Below, piece after piece: positions 43,107-51,353 of a stretch of 64,000 nt of DNA. Source of the stretch: Hyphomicrobiales bacterium. Its GTDB lineage: Bacteria > Pseudomonadota > Alphaproteobacteria > Rhizobiales > Rhizobiaceae. The stretch is from assembly GCA_900469345.1 (NCBI GenBank), contig UBWZ01000018.1, forward strand, positions 1-64,000, in the 5' to 3' direction. Under the pieces are notes generated by a model. It made no database searches. It saw only the letters and a list, made by a program, of their open reading frames with translations, and was not told the DNA's origin. How positions within the stretch are numbered: position 1 is the stretch's first letter; every line of letters begins with the position of its first letter. A program made the translations under genes and the position numbers.

Positions 43107-43829
43107 TCAACGCGGATTGAGCTCGTAGCTGTCGCCACCCTCGCTTGCATCTTCCGTATAGCCGTCGCCATCGCGCAGCCGGCCTTCACCCAGCATGGCA
43201 ACCGCCTGCTCGACGGTCTCTACTTCGTGCAGGCCCAGCCGGTCGAGCACGAAGAATTCGTTGCAGTATTTGCGAATGAGGCCCGGCGAGGAGCTGTAGA
43301 TGACGAAGCCGGCGGTTTCCATCCGGTGCTTGACCAAGGCTTCGCATTCGTCGCGGAACTGGCCGCGCCCGCCGATGATGGACTCGTCGACGACATAGGT
43401 CTCGAAGGGGATGGCGTAGGTCGACGCAAAAATCATCTTGGTGCGTTCGTCGCGATTGTAGAGCTTGAACGGCTTGTCGATCGCCTGACCGAGTTCGGCG
43501 AACTCTACAACGAAACGGATGATGGGCCGCGGATCGAAGCCGAAAACGCGGCAAAGAAATGCAAGGTTCTCACGCCCCGTCAGCGCGCCGTTGAATACGC
43601 CGCCGCCGCCCACCGGGAAAGACACCAGCGAGGTGCGGACAACGCGGCCGAAATCGGGCCGCAGCTTGCCGGTCGTCAGGTTGGCAGCCGTCGTCTTGCC
43701 GGAGCCCGGAGGGGCCAGAACGCCACTGATCCGGTCTGGGCGAAAGGCGACGTCGGTCGCCTCGAAAACCTTGGTCTTCTTGGTTTTCTGCCTCAGGGTC
43801 TTGTGCACGTTGTGGAAGGTGACCGACAT
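43107..43829 (-). CDS. KpsT-like polysaccharide-export ABC ATPase with degenerate motifs
   Basis: 240 residues. The frame aligns with E. coli KpsT as I remember it: SLVSFPVGGGGVFNGALTGRENLAFLCRVFG and VVEFAELGQAIDKPFKLY match well. Walker A is APPGSGKTT (39-47), with Lys45 and Thr46 kept but the first Gly changed to Ala. Walker B YVVDES keeps Asp148 and Glu149. However the signature, SSGM in KpsT, reads NRDE (125-128), and the switch His is Ser180 (IYSSSP). It may bind nucleotide but hydrolyse it poorly. No KpsM gene lies nearby. It shares an operon with the upstream glycosyltransferase. Confidence 0.8.
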   Translation of the reverse strand: MSVTFHNVHKTLRQKTKKTKVFEATDVAFRPDRISGVLAPPGSGKTTAANLTTGKLRPDFGRVVRTSLVSFPVGGGGVFNGALTGRENLAFLCRVFGFDPRPIIRFVVEFAELGQAIDKPFKLYNRDERTKMIFASTYAIPFETYVVDESIIGGRGQFRDECEALVKHRMETAGFVIYSSSPGLIRKYCNEFFVLDRLGLHEVETVEQAVAMLGEGRLRDGDGYTEDASEGGDSYELNPR

Positions 43830-43835
43830 TGCTTT

Positions 43836-45011
43836 CTACACCTGTTCATGCTGACCCGCAGGCTGCGCGAGCGACATGATCGCCCGCTTCCAGCCCGGTC
43901 CATCGAGGGGGTCGAGGAAGACCGCATCCGGTGGAGCAATCTCATGGAAGACCGGAATATCCGAGACGATGCACGGCAACTGCAATGCAGCGGCCTCAAG
44001 AAGAGGGATGCCGAGGCCTTCGATGAACGACGGAAATAGCAGACCCGCCGATGACGTCATCATCGCCTGCACTTCTCCGTCGTTCAAATCGCTGAACTCC
44101 GTCACCGTATCCCTGATCGCTTCGCATCGATCCAGCATGTCCAAAACGTTCTCGTTCTCCCAGCCTCTCTTGCCGATGATGCAGAGCCTTGGCGGGTTGT
44201 CGTTCTCCGACACAATCTGACGCCACAGGTTCAGAAGCAAAAGATGGTTTTTTCTAGGTTCGATTGTCCCGATGACCGTAAAGAACGGGCTCTGCTTGGA
44301 TAGATAGGTGTCGACCGCCGATCGTACCAGACGGTTGGCCGCAGGTTCCAGTCGCAGCGTCGGCATCAGCACGACGAAGGCGTCCATCTGCCAGCGCCGT
44401 TTCTCCGCAAGCGCCCGGACGAGACGATCGGTGTCTTTCGAATTGCTGGCTATGGTGAGCGGCACGCCGGTCAGTTCGCGAAGAAAGCTCTCAAAGCCGG
44501 CCGCCGTTTCAGGCCGCTGGTATTCCGGCATTTCGAGCGGGATGATGTCGTGGATATACACGAAGCGCTTCATCACGGCTGCGGGATCGAGCCGCCGCAT
44601 TCCCCCGGCCACCTTGCCCAGACCCGAATGGGAGGCGACGACGTAGGTCGTGTCGGCCGTCACTACCGGTTTCCGGCTCAGGCGCATCCACGACCCCAGG
44701 GCAATCCTCAGCGTTGCCAGGCCGGCTCCATTTCCAAGATCACGCGGGGCAGGCGCGCCGTTCCAGCGCGAATCAAGCGTTTCGAGGAGCCATCGTGCCT
44801 CGCGCTGAGGGACGATGGTGATGCCCGCCGAGCCCGCATAGAGGAAATGACAGGCATCGCGGAACTGTTTGACGAGATTGAGCCCGATCGCCAGATCGAT
44901 GCGGTCGACGCCGGTTGCGAAAACCCTGTTGCGGCTGCGCATCAGCCGGGAAATATCGAAGAGCACCTTCGACGTTGCGATCGGCACGGGCGGCATGGTG
45001 AGCTTGAACAT
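43836..45011 (-). CDS. Glycosyltransferase, GT-B fold, family 4 type
   Basis: 391 residues (a later start near 44996 is possible). The donor domain has VIGTIEPRKNHLLLLNLWRQI and the acid block GLLFPSFIEGLGIPLLEAAALQLPCIVSDIPVFHEIAP near residue 325. The N-terminal half has LFDISRLMRSRNRVFATGVDRIDLAIGLNL and FVYIHDIIPLEMPEYQ. It lies six bases before the KpsT-like gene on the same strand, so the pair is one operon. Acceptor and donor are unknown. Confidence 0.88.
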   Translation of the reverse strand: MFKLTMPPVPIATSKVLFDISRLMRSRNRVFATGVDRIDLAIGLNLVKQFRDACHFLYAGSAGITIVPQREARWLLETLDSRWNGAPAPRDLGNGAGLATLRIALGSWMRLSRKPVVTADTTYVVASHSGLGKVAGGMRRLDPAAVMKRFVYIHDIIPLEMPEYQRPETAAGFESFLRELTGVPLTIASNSKDTDRLVRALAEKRRWQMDAFVVLMPTLRLEPAANRLVRSAVDTYLSKQSPFFTVIGTIEPRKNHLLLLNLWRQIVSENDNPPRLCIIGKRGWENENVLDMLDRCEAIRDTVTEFSDLNDGEVQAMMTSSAGLLFPSFIEGLGIPLLEAAALQLPCIVSDIPVFHEIAPPDAVFLDPLDGPGWKRAIMSLAQPAGQHEQV

Positions 45012-45230
45012 GGAGTCTGCTTATCCCGAGGCATTTGGGCTTGTCGAGCGGCGAGGGAATGTCCTCGTGAAGATCGCAATTATGTCGAATTGTTGCCCGA
45101 TAGGGCGATGTGCGGCCGTATCGGGAGATTGAATTTCGGTGCTGTTTTCATTATCGCGTCATGATATAGGCAGCCCGCCTGGCGCGTTACTCCGCCAGCA
45201 TCAGTATCTCCAACACGAAAATGGGGCGAC

Positions 45231-46295
45231 ATGTCAAACAGCTTGAAAGAGGTCGTGGCCTCAACCGGGACCATACCTCTGTCTTGGGTGGGGCAGACAG
45301 CCAGCCAGAACTATCTGAACCTCGGCGACGCGCTGTCGCCCGTGATCGTTTCATTCATGTCTGGCTTGCCGATCAAGCATGTCGCCGCAAAATCCGACGA
45401 GGTCCGACTGGCCGCAGTCGGTACGATCGGCCACATGTTCAAGGGCGGCGACGTGTCGTTCTGGGGAACCGGAACGTCACCGCATCTCAATCCCAATCAG
45501 AGTGGGGTCGAGAAAATTCCCTATTCGAGGCCGCGGGATACCAAGATCTCCATTCACGCCACGCGTGGACCGTTCACGCGACAGGTTCTCGGCGGCGATA
45601 CCTCCGGTCCGGCGGTCTATGGCGACCCGTTGTGGCTGCTTCCGCGTTTCCATCAGGCGCCGGTCGAAAAGCGCTACGAACTGGGCGTCATCCTGCATCT
45701 GTCCGAGCTTGCAGACCGCAGCTACGAAGCAGTGCCGCTACCCGACCATCAGCGCTACCGTCTCTCGGATGCCGATTCGTCTTCGGTCAAGCTGATCAGC
45801 ACGGTGACCGCTCCGACCGTCGGGGCACTGCGGGATCGGCTTGACGATATCCTTGCCTGCAAACGCATCGTGTCCACCAGCCTGCACGGAATGGTGTTTG
45901 CCGAATCCTACGGGATCCCTTGCCTGTATTTTTCACCTCGTGCGTCTAAGGCTGGCCTTGGCCGCGTCGATCTATCGTCACCCGACGCCATCGACCTGCG
46001 GTTTGTCGACCTCTACCGTGGCCTGGGCTACTCGTCCCTCGACGTCTGGTACCAGCCACGACGCCAGGAGACGGACTGGAAGGCCCTGATCGAGACCATC
46101 GATCGCGTCTGGTTTGCAAAGACGCTGAACGAGGATGCTTTGATGGAGGCATTCCCCATTCCGGCGTCGCCACTGGCGAAAGGGCCTACGGGCAGCGCCT
46201 TCGATCATCCGCTTGTCAGCGGAATGGCGACCAAGTCGAAGAAACGCGGCGCCCTTCCCGGGTTCCTCGGCCGGCTCATTTCCAATTTCCGCTAA
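45231..46295 (+). CDS. Polysaccharide pyruvyl transferase-family protein (paralog 2)
   Basis: 354 residues. NLGDALSPVIVSFMSGL near residue 30, VGTIGHMFKGGDVSFWGTGTS, VYGDPLWLLPRF, and KRIVSTSLHGMVFAESYGIPCLYF repeat the layout of the gene at 39590 almost block by block, so the two arose by duplication. It is divergent from the glycosyltransferase/KpsT-like operon, with a CAATT-N6-AATTG repeat at 45077-45092 in the shared 219-base gap. It is probably co-transcribed with the next gene, 12 bases away. Confidence 0.85.
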   Translation: MSNSLKEVVASTGTIPLSWVGQTASQNYLNLGDALSPVIVSFMSGLPIKHVAAKSDEVRLAAVGTIGHMFKGGDVSFWGTGTSPHLNPNQSGVEKIPYSRPRDTKISIHATRGPFTRQVLGGDTSGPAVYGDPLWLLPRFHQAPVEKRYELGVILHLSELADRSYEAVPLPDHQRYRLSDADSSSVKLISTVTAPTVGALRDRLDDILACKRIVSTSLHGMVFAESYGIPCLYFSPRASKAGLGRVDLSSPDAIDLRFVDLYRGLGYSSLDVWYQPRRQETDWKALIETIDRVWFAKTLNEDALMEAFPIPASPLAKGPTGSAFDHPLVSGMATKSKKRGALPGFLGRLISNFR

Positions 46296-46307
46296 GCGAG
46301 TCCTTCC

Positions 46308-47351
46308 ATGCCTCTCAACGTTGCAAAACGGCTCCTTTCCGGTCGTGCGCGCAGTCCGGCCTCTGGCGCCGTCGTCAAAGAGGGCAGGAGTGCGCAGCGC
46401 GCGTTGAGGTTCTCCTGGGTATGGACGACGTCCAGCCATCCGGATGCCAATCTCGGGGATGCGCTTAGCGCCGTCGTTGTTGCGGCGATCGCCCATCTGC
46501 CGATCATCCGCACCGCGTTCAGCGCCGATACGGAAAGGCTGGCAGCCGTCGGCACGATCGGCCATGCGCTGCATTTCGGCAAGGTCCACCTGTGGGGAAC
46601 CGGCTTCGACATGCAGCGGGATCGCACCGGAGCGCTGCTGGGGTATCAGATACCGGATGACACCGAGCTCGTCGCCCACGCGGTGCGTGGCCGCCGGACG
46701 GCTGCCGCCTTGAGAGCCAAGGGCATTTCCGTTCCCGAAGCCTATGGCGACCCGGTGTGGTTCCTTCCCAAGATCTTTCCGGATGCAGGACGCAAGGAAT
46801 GGGACCTCGGGGTGATTGTCCATATCTCCGAGCTTGATACGCCCGATGCCGCTGCCATGGTGCGCGCGACGATCGAGCGTTACAAGATCCCGCCAGAATT
46901 TGCCGATCGCGTACGGATCATCAATACCTACACGCCGGCAAGCATTGCCGGACTTCGCGACAAGGTCGACGAAATCGTCTCCTGCCGGCGGATACTGTCA
47001 ACCAGCCTGCACGGGCTGGTGATCGCCGAGACGTACGGTATTCCTTGCGCATGGTTTGCGACCTATGCCGGCGCCTCCGGCCTGCTCGAGATCGAGGGGG
47101 CGCAACCGATCGATCACCGGATGAAGGATTTCTACAGTGGCGTCGACCGCGACCACGTGCTGAGTTATCTTCAGCCGCTCAACGCGCTGACGGATTGGGC
47201 TGATGCGATTCGTTTCCTCGACGACAACTGGCGTCCGCTCAATTATCAGGGCGAAGCGTTGTTTAATGCTTTTCCATTGAAAAAGCAGGTGAAACTCAGC
47301 GATCCCAGATGGGTGACACCGGCCCGGATCCTTGATCATATTCCTCTTTAA
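46308..47351 (+). CDS. Polysaccharide pyruvyl transferase-family protein (paralog 3)
   Basis: 347 residues. It keeps NLGDALSAVVVAAIAHL, VGTIGHALHFGKVHLWGTGFD, AYGDPVWFLPKIF and RRILSTSLHGLVIAETYGIPCAWF, but is more diverged from the other two, especially at both ends. Basic N-terminus (MPLNVAKRLLSGRARSP). Three such proteins in one cluster suggest several pyruvylated or related acceptor positions on the polymer. There is no clear ribosome site, which suggests coupling to the previous gene. Confidence 0.83.
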   Translation: MPLNVAKRLLSGRARSPASGAVVKEGRSAQRALRFSWVWTTSSHPDANLGDALSAVVVAAIAHLPIIRTAFSADTERLAAVGTIGHALHFGKVHLWGTGFDMQRDRTGALLGYQIPDDTELVAHAVRGRRTAAALRAKGISVPEAYGDPVWFLPKIFPDAGRKEWDLGVIVHISELDTPDAAAMVRATIERYKIPPEFADRVRIINTYTPASIAGLRDKVDEIVSCRRILSTSLHGLVIAETYGIPCAWFATYAGASGLLEIEGAQPIDHRMKDFYSGVDRDHVLSYLQPLNALTDWADAIRFLDDNWRPLNYQGEALFNAFPLKKQVKLSDPRWVTPARILDHIPL

Positions 47352-47358
47352 CAAAAAG

Positions 47359-47427
47359 TGTTAACCCCCCTGATCTATAAGATAATGGGTCGTAAACGCA
47401 CGTCATGGAATTCCCGGTTGATCAACC
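47359..47427. promoter_or_regulatory. Promoter region of the export-protein gene, with palindrome
   Basis: GGTTGATCAACC at 47416-47427 is a perfect 12-base palindrome about 70 bases before the start codon. A TGTTAACC box lies at 47359-47366 within a TTAACA/TGTTAA hairpin that begins at the previous stop codon. The same TGTTAACC occurs before the next gene at 48711. Regulator unknown. Confidence 0.45.
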
Positions 47428-47496
47428 CTCTGCTGTAGGGTACTGATGCTCTCGCTCGGGGGAGCACTTGACGGTTACTGCTAAGAGTAAAGATTT

Positions 47497-48663
47497 ATGC
47501 ACTCTCATAAACGTTTGATGCTCGCATCAGCAGTTGCCATTTGCATGTCGGCAAGCTCCTGCACCGTGATTCCGAGCTCGGGGCCAAGCGCTGGAGAAAT
47601 CCAGAACGGCGCCAAGAAGGTCGATACGCCCTACGTTCTGATCAACGTCACGCAGACGGTTGCCGATCTGTTGTCCAGCACGCAGGACAAGCCTCTGTCG
47701 GTCGCCTTCGGCTCTGCACGCAAGACAAGCTCCTCGACTATCGGCGTCGGCGATACCGTTACCGTGTCGATCTGGGAAGCGTCGGAAAACGGACTGTTCT
47801 CTGCAGGCACGAGCGCCCGGCAAAGCGGGGCGCAGATCCCCGAGCAGCCGGTTGCCGAGAACGGCATGATCGTCGTGCCCTATGCCGGAACCGTCAGGGC
47901 TGCAGGTCGAACACCCCAGGAAGTCAAGGCGCAGATCGAGAAGTCCCTGTCCGGCATGGCGGTCGAGCCCCAGGTTCTCGTCAATGTCGTCAAGAACAAT
48001 TCCAATACGGTCACCGTCACCGGCGAGGTCGCCGGCAGCGGCCGGATCTCGCTGAATGGCGCCGGCCAGCGCCTCATGGACGTCATCGCATCGGCCGGTG
48101 GGCCGCGCACCGAGGCGCACCAACTGGCAGTGCAGATTACGCGCGGCATGCGGACGGAAACGATCCCCATGGAGAAGCTGATCTCCGATCCACGCGAAAA
48201 CATCTATGTTCAGCCGAACGACGTGATCACGCTGATCCGCCAGCCGCGCAGCTTCACGGTATTCGGCGCGACGATGGCGAACGCCTCGCTCCAGTTCGAC
48301 GAATCGCAGCTCTATCTCAACCAGGCGCTGGCCAAGGTCGGCGGCCTCAACGATGACCGCGCCAACGCCAAGGGTGTCTTCATCTATCGCCGCGAGCCGC
48401 TTCAGGAAATCCGACGTTTCGTGCCGACGGCACGCGCCATGCACGCAGACGGCACAGTCAACGTGATCTATCAGGTCGACCTCAAGGATCCGAGCGGCTT
48501 CTTTGTTCTGAAAAGCTTCAAGGTGAACAATGGCGACCTGGTGTACATCGCCAACTCGTCGCTGGCTGAAATCCGCAAGTTCTCGACACTGATCAGCACC
48601 ACCGTGTCGCCGGTCGTCCAGGGCGCCTCGGTAGCCGACAATCTGAACAGCCTGAGCAACTAG
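47497..48663 (+). CDS. Polysaccharide export outer-membrane protein (Wza/KpsD-type OPX)
   Basis: 388 residues. The signal ends in a lipobox-like ASSC at residue 22, so it is probably a lipoprotein. The Poly_export domain is seen in IGVGDTVTVSIWEASENGLFSAG, with PVAENGMIVVPYAGTVRAAGRTPQEVKAQIE. SLBB-type repeats follow (VTVTGEVAGSGRISLNGAGQRLMDVIASAGG; FTVFGATMANASLQFDESQLYLNQALAKVGGL). It would form the outer-membrane exit ring for the polymer and works with the KpsE-like protein encoded next. Confidence 0.92.
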   Translation: MHSHKRLMLASAVAICMSASSCTVIPSSGPSAGEIQNGAKKVDTPYVLINVTQTVADLLSSTQDKPLSVAFGSARKTSSSTIGVGDTVTVSIWEASENGLFSAGTSARQSGAQIPEQPVAENGMIVVPYAGTVRAAGRTPQEVKAQIEKSLSGMAVEPQVLVNVVKNNSNTVTVTGEVAGSGRISLNGAGQRLMDVIASAGGPRTEAHQLAVQITRGMRTETIPMEKLISDPRENIYVQPNDVITLIRQPRSFTVFGATMANASLQFDESQLYLNQALAKVGGLNDDRANAKGVFIYRREPLQEIRRFVPTARAMHADGTVNVIYQVDLKDPSGFFVLKSFKVNNGDLVYIANSSLAEIRKFSTLISTTVSPVVQGASVADNLNSLSN

Positions 48664-48803
48664 CCTTTTAAAAGTCTACATCCTGAGGTAGCCCCTGCGG
48701 CATCGGGTAATGTTAACCTAATACGGGCATAGGAAGAATCTACTGGGTGCCGCCTTTCGAGTGTGGTAGCCTCGTGGAACGGTGCGGTAGACGAGGGCAT
48801 GGA
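48664..48803. promoter_or_regulatory. Gap between the OPX and KpsE-like genes
   Basis: Contains a CTTTTAAAAG palindrome just after the OPX stop and TGTTAACC at 48711-48718, shared with the OPX promoter region. The KpsE-like gene may therefore have its own promoter. Confidence 0.35.
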
Positions 48804-50078
48804 ATGAAGTCTGAAGGCTCACTGCTTCAGCGGCTTGACGAAGTAAGACCCGGCGCAAGCGCGGGTGTGGTTCGCAAACAGGCGTTGCCTCCTAAAATCC
48901 GCGAAAACCGTCCGGCGCTGGTTCCACCGAGCCAGAAAACTGTCGTCACCTACCGGGTCCACGGTGCGAAGGCTAAAAGCGCGCTCCAGAACTGGGGTAA
49001 GTGGATTTTCTTCTTCGTTGCGGTCGTGCTGCCAACCGTTGCCGCCGGCCTCTATTATTTGGTCTTCGCCTCTCCCCAATATGTCTCCGAGTTTCGTTTT
49101 GCTGTTCGCGCCAATATGGGCGTCGGCTCCCAGAGCGCCGGTGCCGCCGACGCGCTGCTGGCGATGTCCAACGCCTATATCGTCTCCGACTATGTCGGCA
49201 GCCGCGACGCGGTCGTTTCCCTCAGCCAGGCTGTGGATCTGCGCAAGCTCTACTCCGGCGGTGAAATTGATGCCTTGAGCCGACTGGATGCCAAGGCGTC
49301 GCTGGAAAAGCTGATCGACTACTGGAATTCGCGTATTCACACGAGCTACGACATCACCACCGGCATCAACATCGTGCAGATCTCCGCCTTTACGCCCAAG
49401 GATGCGCAGACGATCGCGGATGCCCTGAAGGCGCTGTGCGAAAAGCTCGTCAACCAGATCTCCGATGACGCCCGCCGCAACCAGATGGAATTTTCGCGCA
49501 CCGAGCTTGATCGGTCCGAGGCCAGGCTGAAGGACGTTCGCCGGCAGGAAACCGAACTGCGCACGACCCAGAAATCCGTCGACGCCCGCAAGGAAGCAGA
49601 CGGACGGATGCAGCTCAACATGAAGCTGCGCGGAGACCTTGCCTCCCTGCAGTCGCAGTATGACGGTCTCACCAAGTACATGGACCCGAAGTCGCCCCGG
49701 CTGTCGGTGATGAAGAACCAGATCAACGCGATCCAGGAGCAGATTGCCCAGTCCCAGAATCAAATCGGAACAGGTGATCTGTCGACGGATGGCAAGGCCA
49801 ATACTCTGAATGCGCTAGCCATCTCGCGATATGACCAGATTCAGACCGACGTCGAGATCGCCTCGAAGCTCTACGAGTCGTCGCTGACGAACTTCGAAGC
49901 GGCACGAGCCCAGGCGAACAACAACCAGATCTACCTCGCCACCTATGTGCAGCCTGGCCTTCCGGAGATCGCCTCGTATCCTCGGCCGTTTTTCGATACC
50001 TTCCTGATCTTCCTGTCGGCCTGCGGCCTCTGGGTCGTGCTGACGCTCGTGTACTATAGCATCAGGGACCACGTCTGA
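48804..50078 (+). CDS. Inner-membrane polysaccharide export/chain-length protein (KpsE/RkpR-type PCP)
   Basis: 424 residues from the ATG at 48804; a GTG at 48747 is possible but has a poorer context. A cytosolic N-terminus is followed by a membrane helix (WIFFFVAVVLPTVAAGLYYLVFA, about residues 70-92), then a long periplasmic coiled-coil region (ARLKDVRRQETELRTTQKSVDARKE onwards) and a second helix at the C-terminus (FDTFLIFLSACGLWVVLTLVYYS). There is no tyrosine-kinase domain, so it is of the KpsE/CtrB kind used with ABC exporters. It links the inner membrane to the OPX ring. Confidence 0.9.
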   Translation: MKSEGSLLQRLDEVRPGASAGVVRKQALPPKIRENRPALVPPSQKTVVTYRVHGAKAKSALQNWGKWIFFFVAVVLPTVAAGLYYLVFASPQYVSEFRFAVRANMGVGSQSAGAADALLAMSNAYIVSDYVGSRDAVVSLSQAVDLRKLYSGGEIDALSRLDAKASLEKLIDYWNSRIHTSYDITTGINIVQISAFTPKDAQTIADALKALCEKLVNQISDDARRNQMEFSRTELDRSEARLKDVRRQETELRTTQKSVDARKEADGRMQLNMKLRGDLASLQSQYDGLTKYMDPKSPRLSVMKNQINAIQEQIAQSQNQIGTGDLSTDGKANTLNALAISRYDQIQTDVEIASKLYESSLTNFEAARAQANNNQIYLATYVQPGLPEIASYPRPFFDTFLIFLSACGLWVVLTLVYYSIRDHV

Positions 50079-50119
50079 GCTGAAAAGGGGCGCCAGCGCC
50101 TCTTGGCTCACAGCTGTCT

Positions 50120-50156
50120 CTTCCGCAGCGGTCCGAACCTCGGTCCGCTGCGGAAG
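50120..50156. terminator. Strong stem-loop ending the polysaccharide-export genes
   Basis: 50120-50136 pairs with 50140-50156: 16 of 17 pairs around an ACC loop. It is the most stable-looking hairpin in the window and stands 42 bases after the KpsE-like stop. No U-tract follows. Confidence 0.7.
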
Positions 50157-50341
50157 CACATGCCGGCCGATGTTGCCCGCCCGTTCATCTGCCTGACATC
50201 CTCCGTCGTCATCATCCAGCCTGGAACACGGCTGCGCGTTTTGTCCTGATACAACTTTGAGCGCTCTCTGTGACAGGGCCTCAGAGACGAGGCGGCGGCG
50301 TTGTTTCGAAGACTTGATCCCGACGACAGCGGAGCACTGCC

Positions 50342-51253
50342 ATGAGCACAATTATCGCAACAGGTTTCAATGCCGGATCGACCGACGGCGAGCTCGACAG
50401 TCTCGAACTCGACCTGCGCGACCTCGCCGAAATGGGTGTCGACACGGTGGAACTGGGGCTGACGACCCTCGATATCATCACCGGAGGCAGGCTCGTTTCC
50501 GATCGTGTCGAGCGGCTGGTCGCCCTGACCCGAGAGTTTCCCTTCCGATACACCGTTCATGGACTGGTCTCGTCCAACTTCATGGATCCCGTCACCTGCC
50601 GCTATCAGCTCGACGCCGCCAAGGCGCTCGCACAGGTCTGCGACCGGATCGGCGCGGGCATCCTGGTCCAGCATGGTGGACATCTGCGTGCCGCGCAGAT
50701 TGCCGAGCGCGCCGGCGCCGATCAGCGCGAGCGCGAGGCGCTGTTCGAACTTGCGGAATTCTGCAGGCCCTACGGCGTTCGCATTGCCTTCGAGAACATT
50801 TTCACGACCGAGCCAGGGCAGTACCGACAGACCCCGGCCGAAGTGGCCGAGACGGTGAAGACGGTCAACCACCCGAACCTGGTGGCCCTGATCGATTTCA
50901 GTCACGCCTATCTCGAGTCCACCTATCGCGGCCTCGATTTCCGCGCGCAGCTGCGCGCCATGGCGCCGGTGGCGGGCCACCTTCATGTCCACGACTCGTT
51001 CGGGCGGCCGCAGGGCTTCTATGAGCCTTATCATCCGCAGGAAGCCACCGCGATGGGGATCGGCGACCTGCATTTGCCGCTCGGCTGGGGCGACATCGAT
51101 TGGGGCGACATCTTTTCGGAGCTCAGCTTCCTGCCGGAGACGGTGCTGATGATGGAAATCGGGCGCCGATATCACGCGGAGCAACCCGAGAGCCTGGAGC
51201 ATGCGCGTCGCCTGATCACCCTCAACGGTCAGCGGAACGCTCTGGCTGCCTGA
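50342..51253 (+). CDS. TIM-barrel sugar phosphate isomerase/epimerase family protein
   Basis: 303 residues with a GGAG ribosome site. Metal-site blocks in order: MGVDTVELGL, YTVHGLVSSNFMDP, VQHGGHLRAAQ, IAFENIFTTEPGQY (Glu), ALIDFSHAYLEST (Asp, His), LHVHDSFGRPQGFYEPYHP (His), LPLGWGDIDW, and VLMMEIGRRY (Glu). It stands alone between two hairpins, with no transporter next to it, so its substrate cannot be inferred. It differs clearly from the other two TIM-barrel proteins in the window. Confidence 0.82.
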   Translation: MSTIIATGFNAGSTDGELDSLELDLRDLAEMGVDTVELGLTTLDIITGGRLVSDRVERLVALTREFPFRYTVHGLVSSNFMDPVTCRYQLDAAKALAQVCDRIGAGILVQHGGHLRAAQIAERAGADQREREALFELAEFCRPYGVRIAFENIFTTEPGQYRQTPAEVAETVKTVNHPNLVALIDFSHAYLESTYRGLDFRAQLRAMAPVAGHLHVHDSFGRPQGFYEPYHPQEATAMGIGDLHLPLGWGDIDWGDIFSELSFLPETVLMMEIGRRYHAEQPESLEHARRLITLNGQRNALAA

Positions 51254-51293
51254 CGTCCCGGCTGAAATTCTGGGGTGCATCGTCCGCAATCGC

Positions 51294-51314
51294 GGCTCCC
51301 GAGCGTCGGGAGCC
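51294..51314. terminator. Bidirectional stem-loop between converging genes
   Basis: GGCTCCCGA at 51294-51302 is perfectly complementary to TCGGGAGCC at 51306-51314 with a GCG loop. It lies between the isomerase gene and the convergent Lrp gene and could end both transcripts. Confidence 0.6.
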
Positions 51315-51353
51315 AGGCGGCGCTTCGAGTGCGGTGGCTGTGATGATGTGAGG

